DNA of 10,232 bases from CAZTAO01 sp964611645. Its GTDB lineage: Bacteria > Armatimonadota > UBA5829. Shown in pieces: positions 1 to 6,404 of this stretch; positions within the stretch are counted from its first letter, which is position 1; every line of letters begins with the position of its first letter. The notes beneath the pieces are model-generated. The model was given only the letters and a program-made list of their open reading frames with translations, was not told the origin of the DNA and did no database searches. The stretch spans positions 1 to 10,232 of the forward strand of contig CAZTAO010000097.1 in the NCBI GenBank assembly GCA_964611645.1. Direction: 5' to 3'. The translations under genes and the position numbers were made by a program.

Positions 1-466
1 TCTGCCCGCGAAGCGTCTACTGCGACTACCATTCAGTCATCCACCTCATCTCACGTCATAGTACGCACCATGATTATACAGCGGGTGCCAATGTCTGTGG
101 AAATCACCGCCACTTTCGGCCTAGACCCAACGCTCCATTTGGGGTTGTGACACGAGCTAAGATGACGGCCCGGCAGCCCGGCAGACAATACTTCACTGCG
201 ACGTCCATCTGATTCCGCGCCGAGTTGGTGACGTGCCCGACTCCACGGGAGGCATTCGAGGCTTGATACCGGTCAAGACGAACTATATTGGCAACCAACA
301 TCGAATCGGGCTACTGACGGAGTCTCGGGTCTGGTCCATTGGCATTCGGACACCCGTTTCGTCCGGCCCCGCGTATCCCTCCCATCGTCACACCTATACA
401 CGCCAACCTCCCAACCACAGTTGACGGCGTAAACGCTAATGTGACAAGGAATCGAGCCCAATGCCC
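1..466. other. Stretch without recognisable gene
   Basis: No reading frame here of 60 residues or more resembles a family I know, and none has a convincing ribosome binding site. The open frames on both strands are short and overlap each other, as expected from non-coding or decayed DNA. The right edge is the 3' flank of the flavin reductase fragment on the minus strand. I see no strong promoter, RNA gene or repeat. Confidence 0.5.
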
Positions 467-592
467 TTACTCCCGCATCGCGAACGCTCCCAAGATCTCG
501 GCAAAGTAAATAGTGTGCTGCTGTTCCAGAGGCACCTGCCGGTACTCGGGAGGCAAGATCACATGGGCCGGGCGCTGGCGGCTATAGATGCG
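467..592 (-). repeat. Flavin reductase 3'-end module, copy 1
   Basis: This segment encodes the final ~41 residues of the flavin reductase fragment, from the R of LECR to the stop. It is repeated at 1910-2035 and 3560-3676. Over the 108 bases ending at the stop codon, a hand alignment gives about 81% identity to copy 3. Many differences fall at third codon positions. This is the only copy still attached to recognisable upstream flavin reductase sequence. Confidence 0.75.
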
Positions 593-826
593 GCATTCCA
601 AACTGATTGGACATTTTGCGATGGTAGGCGGCCTGACCAACTCTGAGGTCGTTAGCGTGAGCCCGCATACCTGCAACTTGTCACAACCGTGCCCGGACTT
701 CTCGCCGCAGAATGCCACCGCGTCCTTGATCTCCTCAGTGGGGACGTTTATGACAAACTCGCCGACCTCATCCAGAAGACCGTGGGTGTAGCACGCTGGC
801 CGCACCGCCACCGCAGCAGCCGGGTG
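467..826 (-). pseudogene. Flavin reductase-like protein, C-terminal fragment (tail copy 1)
   Basis: This frame encodes the C-terminal two thirds of a flavin reductase-like (FMN-binding split barrel) protein. Such enzymes reduce flavin with NAD(P)H or bind FMN. Recognisable in order, counting from the GTG at 811, are VAVRPACYTHG at about 2-11, GEFVINVPTEE at about 17-27, CGEKSG at 35-40, a DK pair, and PPTIAKCP leading to LEC at about 61-73. The end is a QQHTIYFAE strand that matches the usual 'SHxIFxGEV' closing region. About 45-60 N-terminal residues of the expected 180-200 are missing. Homology stops near 826, and the frame meets a TGA near 858. No ribosome binding site precedes 811, so I read it as an N-terminally truncated remnant. 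The last 126 bases recur twice more in the window. Confidence 0.75.
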
Positions 827-939
827 CCCCTGATAGCTGGGCGTAGTTCAGGTTGTCCAGGTCCGCGATCTGCTTCAGGACGGAGTCGCCGGGGGCAGGG
901 GTCTTTGGGGCTGTATTCGTTCTACTGCTAGTCTTCATC

Positions 940-1179
940 TATGCGGATGGTCTGGGGCGGATGCAGGGTCTGTGCTATGAACTGGCGGGCAAGGTCCTGA
1001 TGGGAATGAAGGGCGATCTGTCGAAGATGGTGGACTTCGACGCCTGCGCGATCACGGGGTCGAAGAAGTGTGATGTGAAGATGTATACCGGTGAGCGCGG
1101 GAGTATGAGTTACCTGGGATTCATTGACAACATTTGCTTGATGGCTGAATTGGAGTCGGGCAACCACTTTCTAAGCCCG
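940..1179 (+). pseudogene. DDE transposase remnant, IS1380/IS4-like
   Basis: The plus frame running 853-1293 contains a central stretch resembling the core of IS1380/IS4-superfamily transposases. A DFDA motif (about 1033-1044) sits where the first catalytic aspartate lies, followed by GSKKCDVKMYTGERG, a 'YLGF' strand and a MAELESGNHFLSP segment. In intact relatives this reads roughly as DATxxExxK, then YKGxxGYxPMLGF, then EFRxGN. Only about 80 residues are left of the 400 or more usual for the family. Both flanks of the frame look unrelated, and no second or third catalytic residue, start site or terminal inverted repeat is visible. I infer a decayed insertion sequence. The family assignment is from memory of motifs and is tentative. 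Confidence 0.5.
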
Positions 1180-1381
1180 GCTCATACCACAACCCACCAC
1201 AATACCAGCCAACACCGCACCAATACACGGCTACTCTCGGATTTGGGTATGTGCGACCGCACCCATATTGGCCGGGAATGTGATAGAATGTGAATGGTGC
1301 ACCCGAGGGACAACTGTGGCTCGGCCGCGGATAGCCTAGAGGGTGTGATCGAAATGCAAGTACGCTGGAGGAGGTCAGAGA
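1180..1381. other. Leader region upstream of the subtilisin gene
   Basis: The first 50 bases are strikingly rich in A and C on the plus strand. The rest holds a possible promoter (1281-1289) and ends in a strong Shine-Dalgarno run. I see no gene here. Confidence 0.5.
1281..1289 (+). promoter_or_regulatory. Possible extended -10 promoter (TGATAGAAT)
   Basis: TGATAGAAT fits the extended -10 pattern TGnTATAAT with one mismatch. No good -35 hexamer lies 16-18 bases upstream. Transcription would start near 1296, giving a leader of about 85 bases before the subtilisin start codon at 1382. Confidence 0.4.
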
Positions 1382-2035
1382 ATGAACTCACGTATGATTC
1401 GACTTGTTGTCATTTGCGCAGCCGTAGCGTTGGCGCTTGCGGCGGCGTCTCTTGCACAGGCAGCGGGGGACGTTCGAGTATTGATTGGTTTTCGGGGGGC
1501 TCCGGATGTCGCAGTCGTCCACCGCGCGGCGGGGAAAGTGCATCGGGTCTTCCGACTGGTCCCGGCAATCGCTGCCACTGTCCCCGCACAGGCCATCCAG
1601 GGACTGCAGCGCAACCCCAAGGTCGAGTATGTTGAGGAAGACCGGATTGTTCAGGCAGTGGGGTACGGCGACGTTCAGACGATACCGGCGGGCATCGCAG
1701 CAATCAACGCGCCTGCTGTGTGGGCGAGAACTCCCCCCAACTTGGGCGAAGGCGTTGACGTGGCAGTTCTGGACACCGGCATCGACTATACCCACCCCGA
1801 TCTGAGTCCGAACTACAAAGGAGGCTACAACTGCCTGACAGGTACTGCGGATCCGTTGGATGACAACGGCCACGGCACACACGTCAGCGGGACTATAGCC
1901 GCGGCGGACAGGATCTACCATTACCAACGCCCGCCTCATATGATCCTGACACCTGAGCATCGGCAGGCACCTGTGGACCAGCAGCATACAATCTATTTTG
2001 CCGAGGTCGTCGGGGCGTTCTCGAGGCGGGAGTAA
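1382..2035 (+). CDS. Truncated subtilisin (S8) fused in frame to a flavin reductase tail
   Basis: The start at ATG 1382 is well supported: GGAGGAGGT lies 6 bases upstream. Residues 1-27 form a signal peptide (basic start, alanine/leucine-rich core, AQA-type cleavage site). Residues about 31-92 look like an I9-type inhibitor propeptide. The peptidase S8 domain then begins, with catalytic Asp131 in VAVLDTGID and catalytic His164 in NGHGTHVSG. At residue 177 the protease stops and the frame continues into RIY, then QRPPHMILTPEHRQ, the C-terminal tail of a flavin reductase. The catalytic serine and most of the protease core, normally about 150 residues or more, are missing. The product could be secreted but cannot be an active protease. 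I infer a chimeric pseudogene made by deletion or insertion at about 1907-1910. Confidence 0.85.
   Translation: MNSRMIRLVVICAAVALALAAASLAQAAGDVRVLIGFRGAPDVAVVHRAAGKVHRVFRLVPAIAATVPAQAIQGLQRNPKVEYVEEDRIVQAVGYGDVQTIPAGIAAINAPAVWARTPPNLGEGVDVAVLDTGIDYTHPDLSPNYKGGYNCLTGTADPLDDNGHGTHVSGTIAAADRIYHYQRPPHMILTPEHRQAPVDQQHTIYFAEVVGAFSRRE
1910..2035 (+). repeat. Flavin reductase 3'-end module, copy 2 (inside the subtilisin frame)
   Basis: Homology to copies 1 and 3 begins at the codon for Arg177 of the chimeric gene and ends at its stop codon. Over the last 108 bases a hand alignment with copy 3 gives about 87% identity. Nine of the fourteen differences are silent, counting the TAA/TAG stop change. Confidence 0.8.
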
Positions 2036-2152
2036 GGGAAACGGTCCCACCCACATAGGCCGAAACTGAGAGCAGTCATCAGGCAACGGCTGTAACCCGC
2101 GCTGGCGGCCCACGTTCATCGCGTTGCTACGCCTGGGCCGGACGCTCTTCCC

Positions 2153-3328
2153 CTAATCAGCTTCACACTCAGCGTCTTTGCCAAGGATCAAGGCCAGCCA
2201 TTCGGACGCGCTGTGCGGATATATCGGACTGAGCGCCATACGCAAAATGCGCTCCACGACACCGCAGAACTCGGGAAACCTCTGATACGCCGTACGCCCA
2301 TCGCTCTCATTCTTGAACTCGCCAGTGTGTGCTATTTGGCAGCGATAGTCGTAAAGAGTCTTCAGCGTATCATGAATGGTTTTGCGGTCGCCAGAGTTAC
2401 TTCCCAGCAACCAACATCCTCTGAGACGGAAAGGAAGTGAGATTGGGTCATTGTTCCCTGAGTGTTCCATTAGCAGCATCTCAGCAGCAATCCCAAGGTC
2501 AAGTATCTTGAACTCGATGGCCTGCTGTCGTTTCGATCTTTGAACCAGTTCAAGGATGACCTGAAGTCGCTTTCGTTCCCCAAGCGCAAGTTGATCGTAG
2601 CATTCGAGCATTTCCTGTAGGTCTTGGGAATGCGTTTCTGAAAACACGCGACTGTGAACCCCCACGATATCGAAGCAGGTTCTGGATTTACCTCCTCCTG
2701 TCCACGGGCCAAACGGGGCATTCGGAGGCCCGTACGCGCATTGCCAGTGTGGCGCACATGACAAGTCCTCAAGCCCATTGACCAATGCCACAGCTTCGCA
2801 CAGCCGGCCCCACGGCTGCCGCGCCAGATCTGACATGAGATGTTGCGCCTCGGCTTCGTCGTCAACAACGCGAGGCACTTCCTCTTCTGCGGTAAACGCT
2901 GCGTGTGCAACGGGGCTTTGAAGATTGCGCACTAAAGTCAGGTAGTGGTCTCGCTCAGGCGAATCCGGCATCTCCTCAACGGGCACGAGCGAGATGTCAT
3001 TGAAATGGTAAGATCTCTCAGGCTGTATGCCGTAAACCCACACACAAAACGTCATCTTGACAGATTCGTGAGCAAGATAAACCTCTAGCGCGTTGTCCGC
3101 AGCCTCTCGCCCAAACTGATCCTCAAACCAGAGGTGCCAACAAGTCAGATCGGAGAGTGCCGAACTGACCGGATGGTAGACCAAGTGAGTAAGCCACCGC
3201 TTCCCCGCAGCAGCTCTGACGGCCGGCTGCGATTCGAGCATCTGCCGAGTTAGTTTGCCGCGTGGCGTCTCCGCAATTGCGGAGTACTTGTGATCGATTC
3301 CAACTCGTTGCAGGTCACTGATTGCCAT
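2153..3328 (-). CDS. Apea-like HEPN domain protein, possible defence RNase
   Basis: This intact 391-residue protein has its start at ATG 3328, with only a weak GGGAAG upstream. The C-terminal part (about 240-370) is helical. It contains a helix reading ILDLGIAAEMLLM and then TLKTLYDYRCQIAHTG, where Arg329 and His334 form the RxxxxH motif typical of HEPN RNases. A leucine/alanine helix followed by 'LYxxRxxIxH' is the signature of the Apea-like HEPN group; ApeA itself is an anti-phage protein. The N-terminal part (1-150) resembles the beta-rich N-terminal region that often precedes these HEPN domains, for instance a VYGIQPE...DISLVPVEE stretch. That part is weaker. The gene stands alone, converging on the subtilisin chimera. 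Function in RNA cleavage or abortive infection is inferred from the motif only. Confidence 0.88.
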   Translation of the reverse strand: MAISDLQRVGIDHKYSAIAETPRGKLTRQMLESQPAVRAAAGKRWLTHLVYHPVSSALSDLTCWHLWFEDQFGREAADNALEVYLAHESVKMTFCVWVYGIQPERSYHFNDISLVPVEEMPDSPERDHYLTLVRNLQSPVAHAAFTAEEEVPRVVDDEAEAQHLMSDLARQPWGRLCEAVALVNGLEDLSCAPHWQCAYGPPNAPFGPWTGGGKSRTCFDIVGVHSRVFSETHSQDLQEMLECYDQLALGERKRLQVILELVQRSKRQQAIEFKILDLGIAAEMLLMEHSGNNDPISLPFRLRGCWLLGSNSGDRKTIHDTLKTLYDYRCQIAHTGEFKNESDGRTAYQRFPEFCGVVERILRMALSPIYPHSASEWLALILGKDAECEAD

Positions 3329-3559
3329 GATCTTCCCGGAGGCATAGCGTTCTGCATCGCCTGACTGCCCGCAAAATGCGCGCCGCTCTTGGGTCGCTGT
3401 GCGCGATATCCTAGCTGATTATGCAGACGCTAGAGATGCTGGGCTGATTATATCATACTCACTAGATACTCCGCTCAGCCATGCGAAGTTTCCACGTCGC
3501 CAGGCTATGGTCGCCAGAACCTGCGCCAAAGGTTCATTCTTCGAGGTCACAGCAAATGC
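3329..3559. other. Intergenic region upstream of the HEPN gene
   Basis: This stretch carries the likely HEPN promoter. It separates that gene from the third flavin reductase tail. The short open frames in it resemble nothing I know. Confidence 0.5.
3447..3455 (-). promoter_or_regulatory. Extended -10 promoter for the HEPN gene (TGATATAAT)
   Basis: The minus strand reads TGATATAAT, a perfect extended -10 box, with no obvious -35. The start of transcription would be near 3440, about 112 bases ahead of the HEPN start codon at 3328. The 13 bases AGTATGATATAAT are identical to those at the promoter of the zinc-ribbon gene near 5076. Confidence 0.5.
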
Positions 3560-3676
3560 CGCCACCAGCGCCCGCCCCATATGATCCTGACCCCGGAGCA
3601 TCGGCAGTCGCCTGTAGAACAGCAGCACACGATCTACTTTGCCGAGGTCGTCGGGGCATTCGCGATGCGGGAGTAG
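3560..3676 (+). repeat. Flavin reductase 3'-end module, copy 3 (gene fragment)
   Basis: From about 3560 the plus strand encodes CRHQRPPHMILTPEHRQ and then EQQHTIYFAEVVGAFAMRE before a TAG at 3674-3676. This is the same C-terminal tail as copies 1 and 2. Upstream of 3560 the frame no longer resembles flavin reductase, so only the last 39 or so codons of a gene remain. An ATG exists at 3581, but no ribosome binding site precedes it and the 31-codon product would lack any flavin-binding fold. Confidence 0.7.
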
Positions 3677-3715
3677 GCGGATCAGCCTGGCAGTTACCTC
3701 AACTCCTCCGTCTTC

Positions 3716-4198
3716 CTAACCCTCAGGATCAACACTCTGGCTGCTGTTCCCTTCGTATCTTGGCCGCAGCAGGCACTGCAAGAATGCCTCGAGGAGGTTG
3801 AGGGTACGAATACCAACACTCTCGTCTAGCAGGAAGTTTGTCCTACTGGTGTTGTCACGTATCCATTGGCCCACGGAGTCCTCCTCACAGCACGAGGCTC
3901 CCAGTTCCTCTTTGTGCTGATCCTGGAGAACAGAGTTCGCCAAGTTGCTGTTCGCGGCCTTTGGGTTGTAGTGGTGGCTGGTGTAGCGGGCACCACTATT
4001 CGGTCCTGCCCTGCCTACTTTCAGACACTGATCGCCTAGCTCGAAAACATACACGGCCATCTTGCCAGCCGGGAGTGAACTCGGAGGCTTATGTGGCGGG
4101 CCTGGCATTTGCTCTCCAATAATCTGCTCGCGCGTGATCGGGGAACCGGCGATCTCCGCGACCTTGATGAAGTCAGCGATTACCTGTTTGGTGTCCAA
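3716..4198 (-). CDS. GIY-YIG family nuclease-like protein
   Basis: This is a 160-residue protein with a GIY-YIG-like core. AVYVFE (Tyr50) is in the place of the first motif and LKVGRAG (Lys60-Val61-Gly62) in the place of the second. Arg71 and a HHYNP segment follow. The C-terminal helix LLEAFLQCLLRPRYEG carries Glu137 where the metal-binding glutamate is expected. The PHKPPSSLPAGKM lead-in and the NSNLANS stretch are hallmarks of a small conserved family I recall, usually annotated GIY-YIG or hypothetical; full length appears present. The start is TTG at 4198: a TGA lies 15 bases upstream in frame, and GAGGAG sits 9 bases from the TTG (AGCCATAC plus one). The gene follows the zinc-ribbon gene by 21 bases, so it is probably co-transcribed. 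Cleavage activity and target are not shown. Confidence 0.82.
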   Translation of the reverse strand: MDTKQVIADFIKVAEIAGSPITREQIIGEQMPGPPHKPPSSLPAGKMAVYVFELGDQCLKVGRAGPNSGARYTSHHYNPKAANSNLANSVLQDQHKEELGASCCEEDSVGQWIRDNTSRTNFLLDESVGIRTLNLLEAFLQCLLRPRYEGNSSQSVDPEG

Positions 4199-4219
4199 GT
4201 ATGGCTCTCCTCAACTTTC

Positions 4220-5002
4220 CTACCTTGGCACCCAAGCCTCATACCCGACGATGCCAAAATAGGCGAAATGTGTCGGTAGCGGCCCGAGGTTGACAACTAT
4301 ATTATCTCCGGGTACCACGGGACTATTGGCTTCCCTGCTTAAGCTGTTTCCAATCTGGTTGCCCTGGTCATCATAGAACGCCAGCCACACGCGAGTTTTC
4401 TCGTATACATTCGCGCTTTGGTTGGCAAGCGTGGCACACAAGAAGTATGTGTTGCCAGATGGGTCATATCCGGGCAGTCCGGGCATTGTCGAGGGGGCTC
4501 GCTGCCAAGACCAGTCTACAATCTGAAGGCCTAGGTCTGCTCCAAAACGCAGCCCGGACGCTGCTTGCCCGCTCTGGGATGGGGGCGGTGTCTGGAACGG
4601 CACCGGCGCGGTCCTGGGCGCGTTGCCCATCTGGCTCATCGGCTGCTGGGTTCCGGGCGTGGTACCGTAACTCACCTGCGGAGCCTGTTCGGAACGCGGT
4701 ACTAAGGCAACCGTTGTATGCGGTCGGACAATTGGCGGGGGAGCGATGGTCGGAGGTTGGCGCCAGGCGCCTTGTGAGTTCGTGCCGGTCGGTGGTTCGC
4801 CTGAAGTTGGCTCGCCAGTGTTGTGGCCAAGCACAAAGCCGATTCCCCCGACGAGAAGAACCAGCGCAACGGCTACCCCGAGCAATTTGCCGTTCTGGCG
4901 CAAGAACTGACTCCTGACAGTTGCTGCGGATAACGCTGCCCCGCATTGGCAGCAGTCACTATTGCCCTGGGGGTTACTAGCACCACATTTCGAGCATATC
5001 AT
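4220..5002 (-). CDS. Zinc-ribbon, single-pass membrane protein
   Basis: The 260-residue product starts at ATG 5002, preceded by GGGGAG at 7 bases. An N-terminal zinc ribbon is formed by Cys3/Cys6 and Cys17/Cys20. One transmembrane helix spans about residues 39-58, rich in Val, Leu and Gly. A long Pro/Thr/Gln/Ser-rich linker covers about 62-148. The C-terminal domain (about 150-260) looks like an immunoglobulin-like FxLYD-type fold: ATLANQS, then VWLAFYDDQGNQIGNS, then a VVPGDN turn. The likely topology is a cytoplasmic zinc ribbon with the C-terminal domain outside. Such zinc-ribbon membrane proteins are common and mostly uncharacterised. It is the first gene of a probable operon with the GIY-YIG gene. 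I do not know its role. Confidence 0.88.
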   Translation of the reverse strand: MICSKCGASNPQGNSDCCQCGAALSAATVRSQFLRQNGKLLGVAVALVLLVGGIGFVLGHNTGEPTSGEPPTGTNSQGAWRQPPTIAPPPIVRPHTTVALVPRSEQAPQVSYGTTPGTQQPMSQMGNAPRTAPVPFQTPPPSQSGQAASGLRFGADLGLQIVDWSWQRAPSTMPGLPGYDPSGNTYFLCATLANQSANVYEKTRVWLAFYDDQGNQIGNSLSREANSPVVPGDNIVVNLGPLPTHFAYFGIVGYEAWVPR

Positions 5003-5075
5003 TGAGGTACTCCCCGATCTGTGCGCACCGATGAATCGATGTGGTTCTCATCGCGATGCGTACACCCGCTCCCAC

Positions 5076-5084
5076 ATTATATCA
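5076..5084 (-). promoter_or_regulatory. Extended -10 promoter for the zinc-ribbon/GIY-YIG operon
   Basis: The minus strand reads TGATATAAT with no convincing -35 at the normal distance. Transcription would begin near 5069, giving a leader of about 67 bases. The 13-base core AGTATGATATAAT is shared exactly with the site ahead of the HEPN gene. Confidence 0.5.
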
Positions 5085-5191
5085 TACTACAGTTGACTCT
5101 CTCGTGTGCATGGTCCCGTTTGCTAGAGTTCGTTGAGCGGAGTCGAAAGCCCCCACGATCATACGATCTGTCGAGTCCCATGCCGACTTGT

Positions 5192-5617
5192 TCAACTCCG
5201 GCTTGCTCTAACCCTCTGCCTCTGCTTGACGTAGACACACCAGGATTTCACGGCATCACGCATAGAGCACACCTGGAAATGCTTGGCTCCGAAGTAGTCT
5301 TCGAGCTTCTTGTGCGCTGAGGCGATCTGCTGCTGGGATGTGTTCTCCGACGTGGTGAATATGCTGAAGACCTCGGCGAAGCGGCGTATGCGGGCAATAA
5401 CAGGCGCCATCTCAGAAGGCATTTCACAGGGACATCCATCGTGAAGAACTATGAGGTGCCGGAGTTGCTCGGGACGGTTCCTGAGTTCGGTTTCGGCTTG
5501 AAGCATCACGCTTCTCACAGAGGTTCCACCGCTTGGCCTCAGACCGGCTAATGCTGCCAAATACTTGTCCGACCAGTCGTCGAAGTCCTTGAGGGTCTCC
5601 CACGCGGCCCAGTGCAC
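5192..5617 (-). pseudogene. von Willebrand A-domain fragment
   Basis: The frame from GTG 5617 gives 141 residues resembling the C-terminal half of a CobT/NorD-type vWA domain. It has a helix reading WETLKDFDDWSDKYLAAL, then PSGGTSV with the metal-site threonine (Thr32), an amphipathic helix, and LRHLIVLHDGCP with the metal-site aspartate (Asp60). The first part of the MIDAS, the DxSxS strand, is absent. An in-frame TGA lies about 27 bases upstream of the GTG, and no ribosome binding site is visible. Another minus frame begins with ATG at 5672, just after the response regulator, and overlaps this one. It resembles nothing I know but may be the start of the same disrupted gene. I therefore read this as a remnant. 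Confidence 0.55.
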
Positions 5618-5705
5618 AGATGGATATGGCGGCGGTATACTTCATAACGGCACTGAAGACCTGATCACTCATTTTTCGGTCGAGCGATGCAAGAGGCGTC
5701 CATCC

Positions 5706-6404
5706 CTACGCCTCGTCCGCATCCACGAACCGATAACCAATCCCCCGGACCGTTCGGATACGAACAGGCCGATCTGGAATGTCCTCTATCTTCTCGCGCA
5801 GCCACCGGACGTGAACATCCAGGGATCCCGTCTCCGCGTCGCCAGTCAAACCCCATACGCCCTTGATTAGTTCCTCCCGGGTCAGAACACGGTTCTTGTT
5901 GGCCATCAGGAGCTTCAGTAGCTCGAACTGCTTGAGCGGCAGATGGACCTCCCGGCCGTAGATCTTCACGGTCCGGCGCGCAGTGTCCATATCAACACCG
6001 CTGCCCAGGAGGTTGGTTCCCTGCTCCGAACGGCCTGGTTTGGTCACGCGCCGGGGCACGGCCTTCACGCGGGCTATCAGTTCTCGCATGCCGAACGGTT
6101 TGGTCACATAGTCGTCAGCGCCAAGCTCCAGTGCCAGAACCTTATCGATCTCCTCGCTCTTCACAGATAGCACGATAATCGGGACACCGGAGGTCTGGCG
6201 TATCTGACGTATAAGTTCATTACCCGAGAACCCGGGCAAAACCAGATCCATGATTATCAAGCTCGGGTCGAACGACTTGGCGGCAACGAATCCTGCGGGC
6301 GCGTCCTCGGCGATGTGAACCTGGTAACCCTCAGCACGCAGGGCGTAGGCCACGGACTCGGCGACGGAGGAGTCGTCTTCAACAATCAGAATGGTATCGC
6401 TCAT
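5706..6404 (-). CDS. OmpR/PhoB-family response regulator
   Basis: This is a complete 232-residue two-component regulator acting in the cytoplasm as a phosphorylation-controlled DNA-binding protein. The receiver domain (about 4-115) has the acidic cluster Glu9-Asp10-Asp11, phospho-acceptor Asp53 in LIIMDLVLPG, switch Ser80 and Lys102 in the TKPFGMREL loop. The winged-helix output domain (about 130-229) shows LPLKQFELLKLLM, VLTREELIKGVWG, a recognition helix in SLDVHVRWLREKI, and the closing RTVRGIGYRF wing. Start ATG 6404 is preceded by GGGAGGT at about 5 bases. A good promoter lies upstream, and the gene is divergent from the 816-residue regulator. No sensor kinase is next to it; the downstream neighbour is a vWA remnant. 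Its target genes are unknown, though the shared intergenic region makes itself and the divergent gene natural candidates. Confidence 0.97.
   Translation of the reverse strand: MSDTILIVEDDSSVAESVAYALRAEGYQVHIAEDAPAGFVAAKSFDPSLIIMDLVLPGFSGNELIRQIRQTSGVPIIVLSVKSEEIDKVLALELGADDYVTKPFGMRELIARVKAVPRRVTKPGRSEQGTNLLGSGVDMDTARRTVKIYGREVHLPLKQFELLKLLMANKNRVLTREELIKGVWGLTGDAETGSLDVHVRWLREKIEDIPDRPVRIRTVRGIGYRFVDADEA

Noticed and set aside
233..461. Short frames on both strands of the left end
   Set aside because: No similarity to known families, no ribosome sites, and mutual overlap.
1251..1263. GTGCG/CGCAC palindrome in the subtilisin leader
   Set aside because: Five-base arms around a 2-base centre are easily found by chance, and nothing else supports an operator.
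1388..2119. 243-residue open frame on the minus strand
   Set aside because: It lies opposite the subtilisin gene, which has a signal peptide, catalytic motifs and a strong ribosome site. The minus frame shows no family motif.
467..3676. The three tail copies as a CRISPR-like or MITE array
   Set aside because: Only three copies, far apart, 81-87% identical, coding in frame and ending at stop codons, with no terminal inverted repeats. A gene-end family explains them better.
5424..5672. Minus-strand frame starting at ATG 5672 right after the response regulator
   Set aside because: No ribosome site and no recognisable domain; it overlaps the vWA fragment in another frame. Kept only as a possible piece of the same broken gene.
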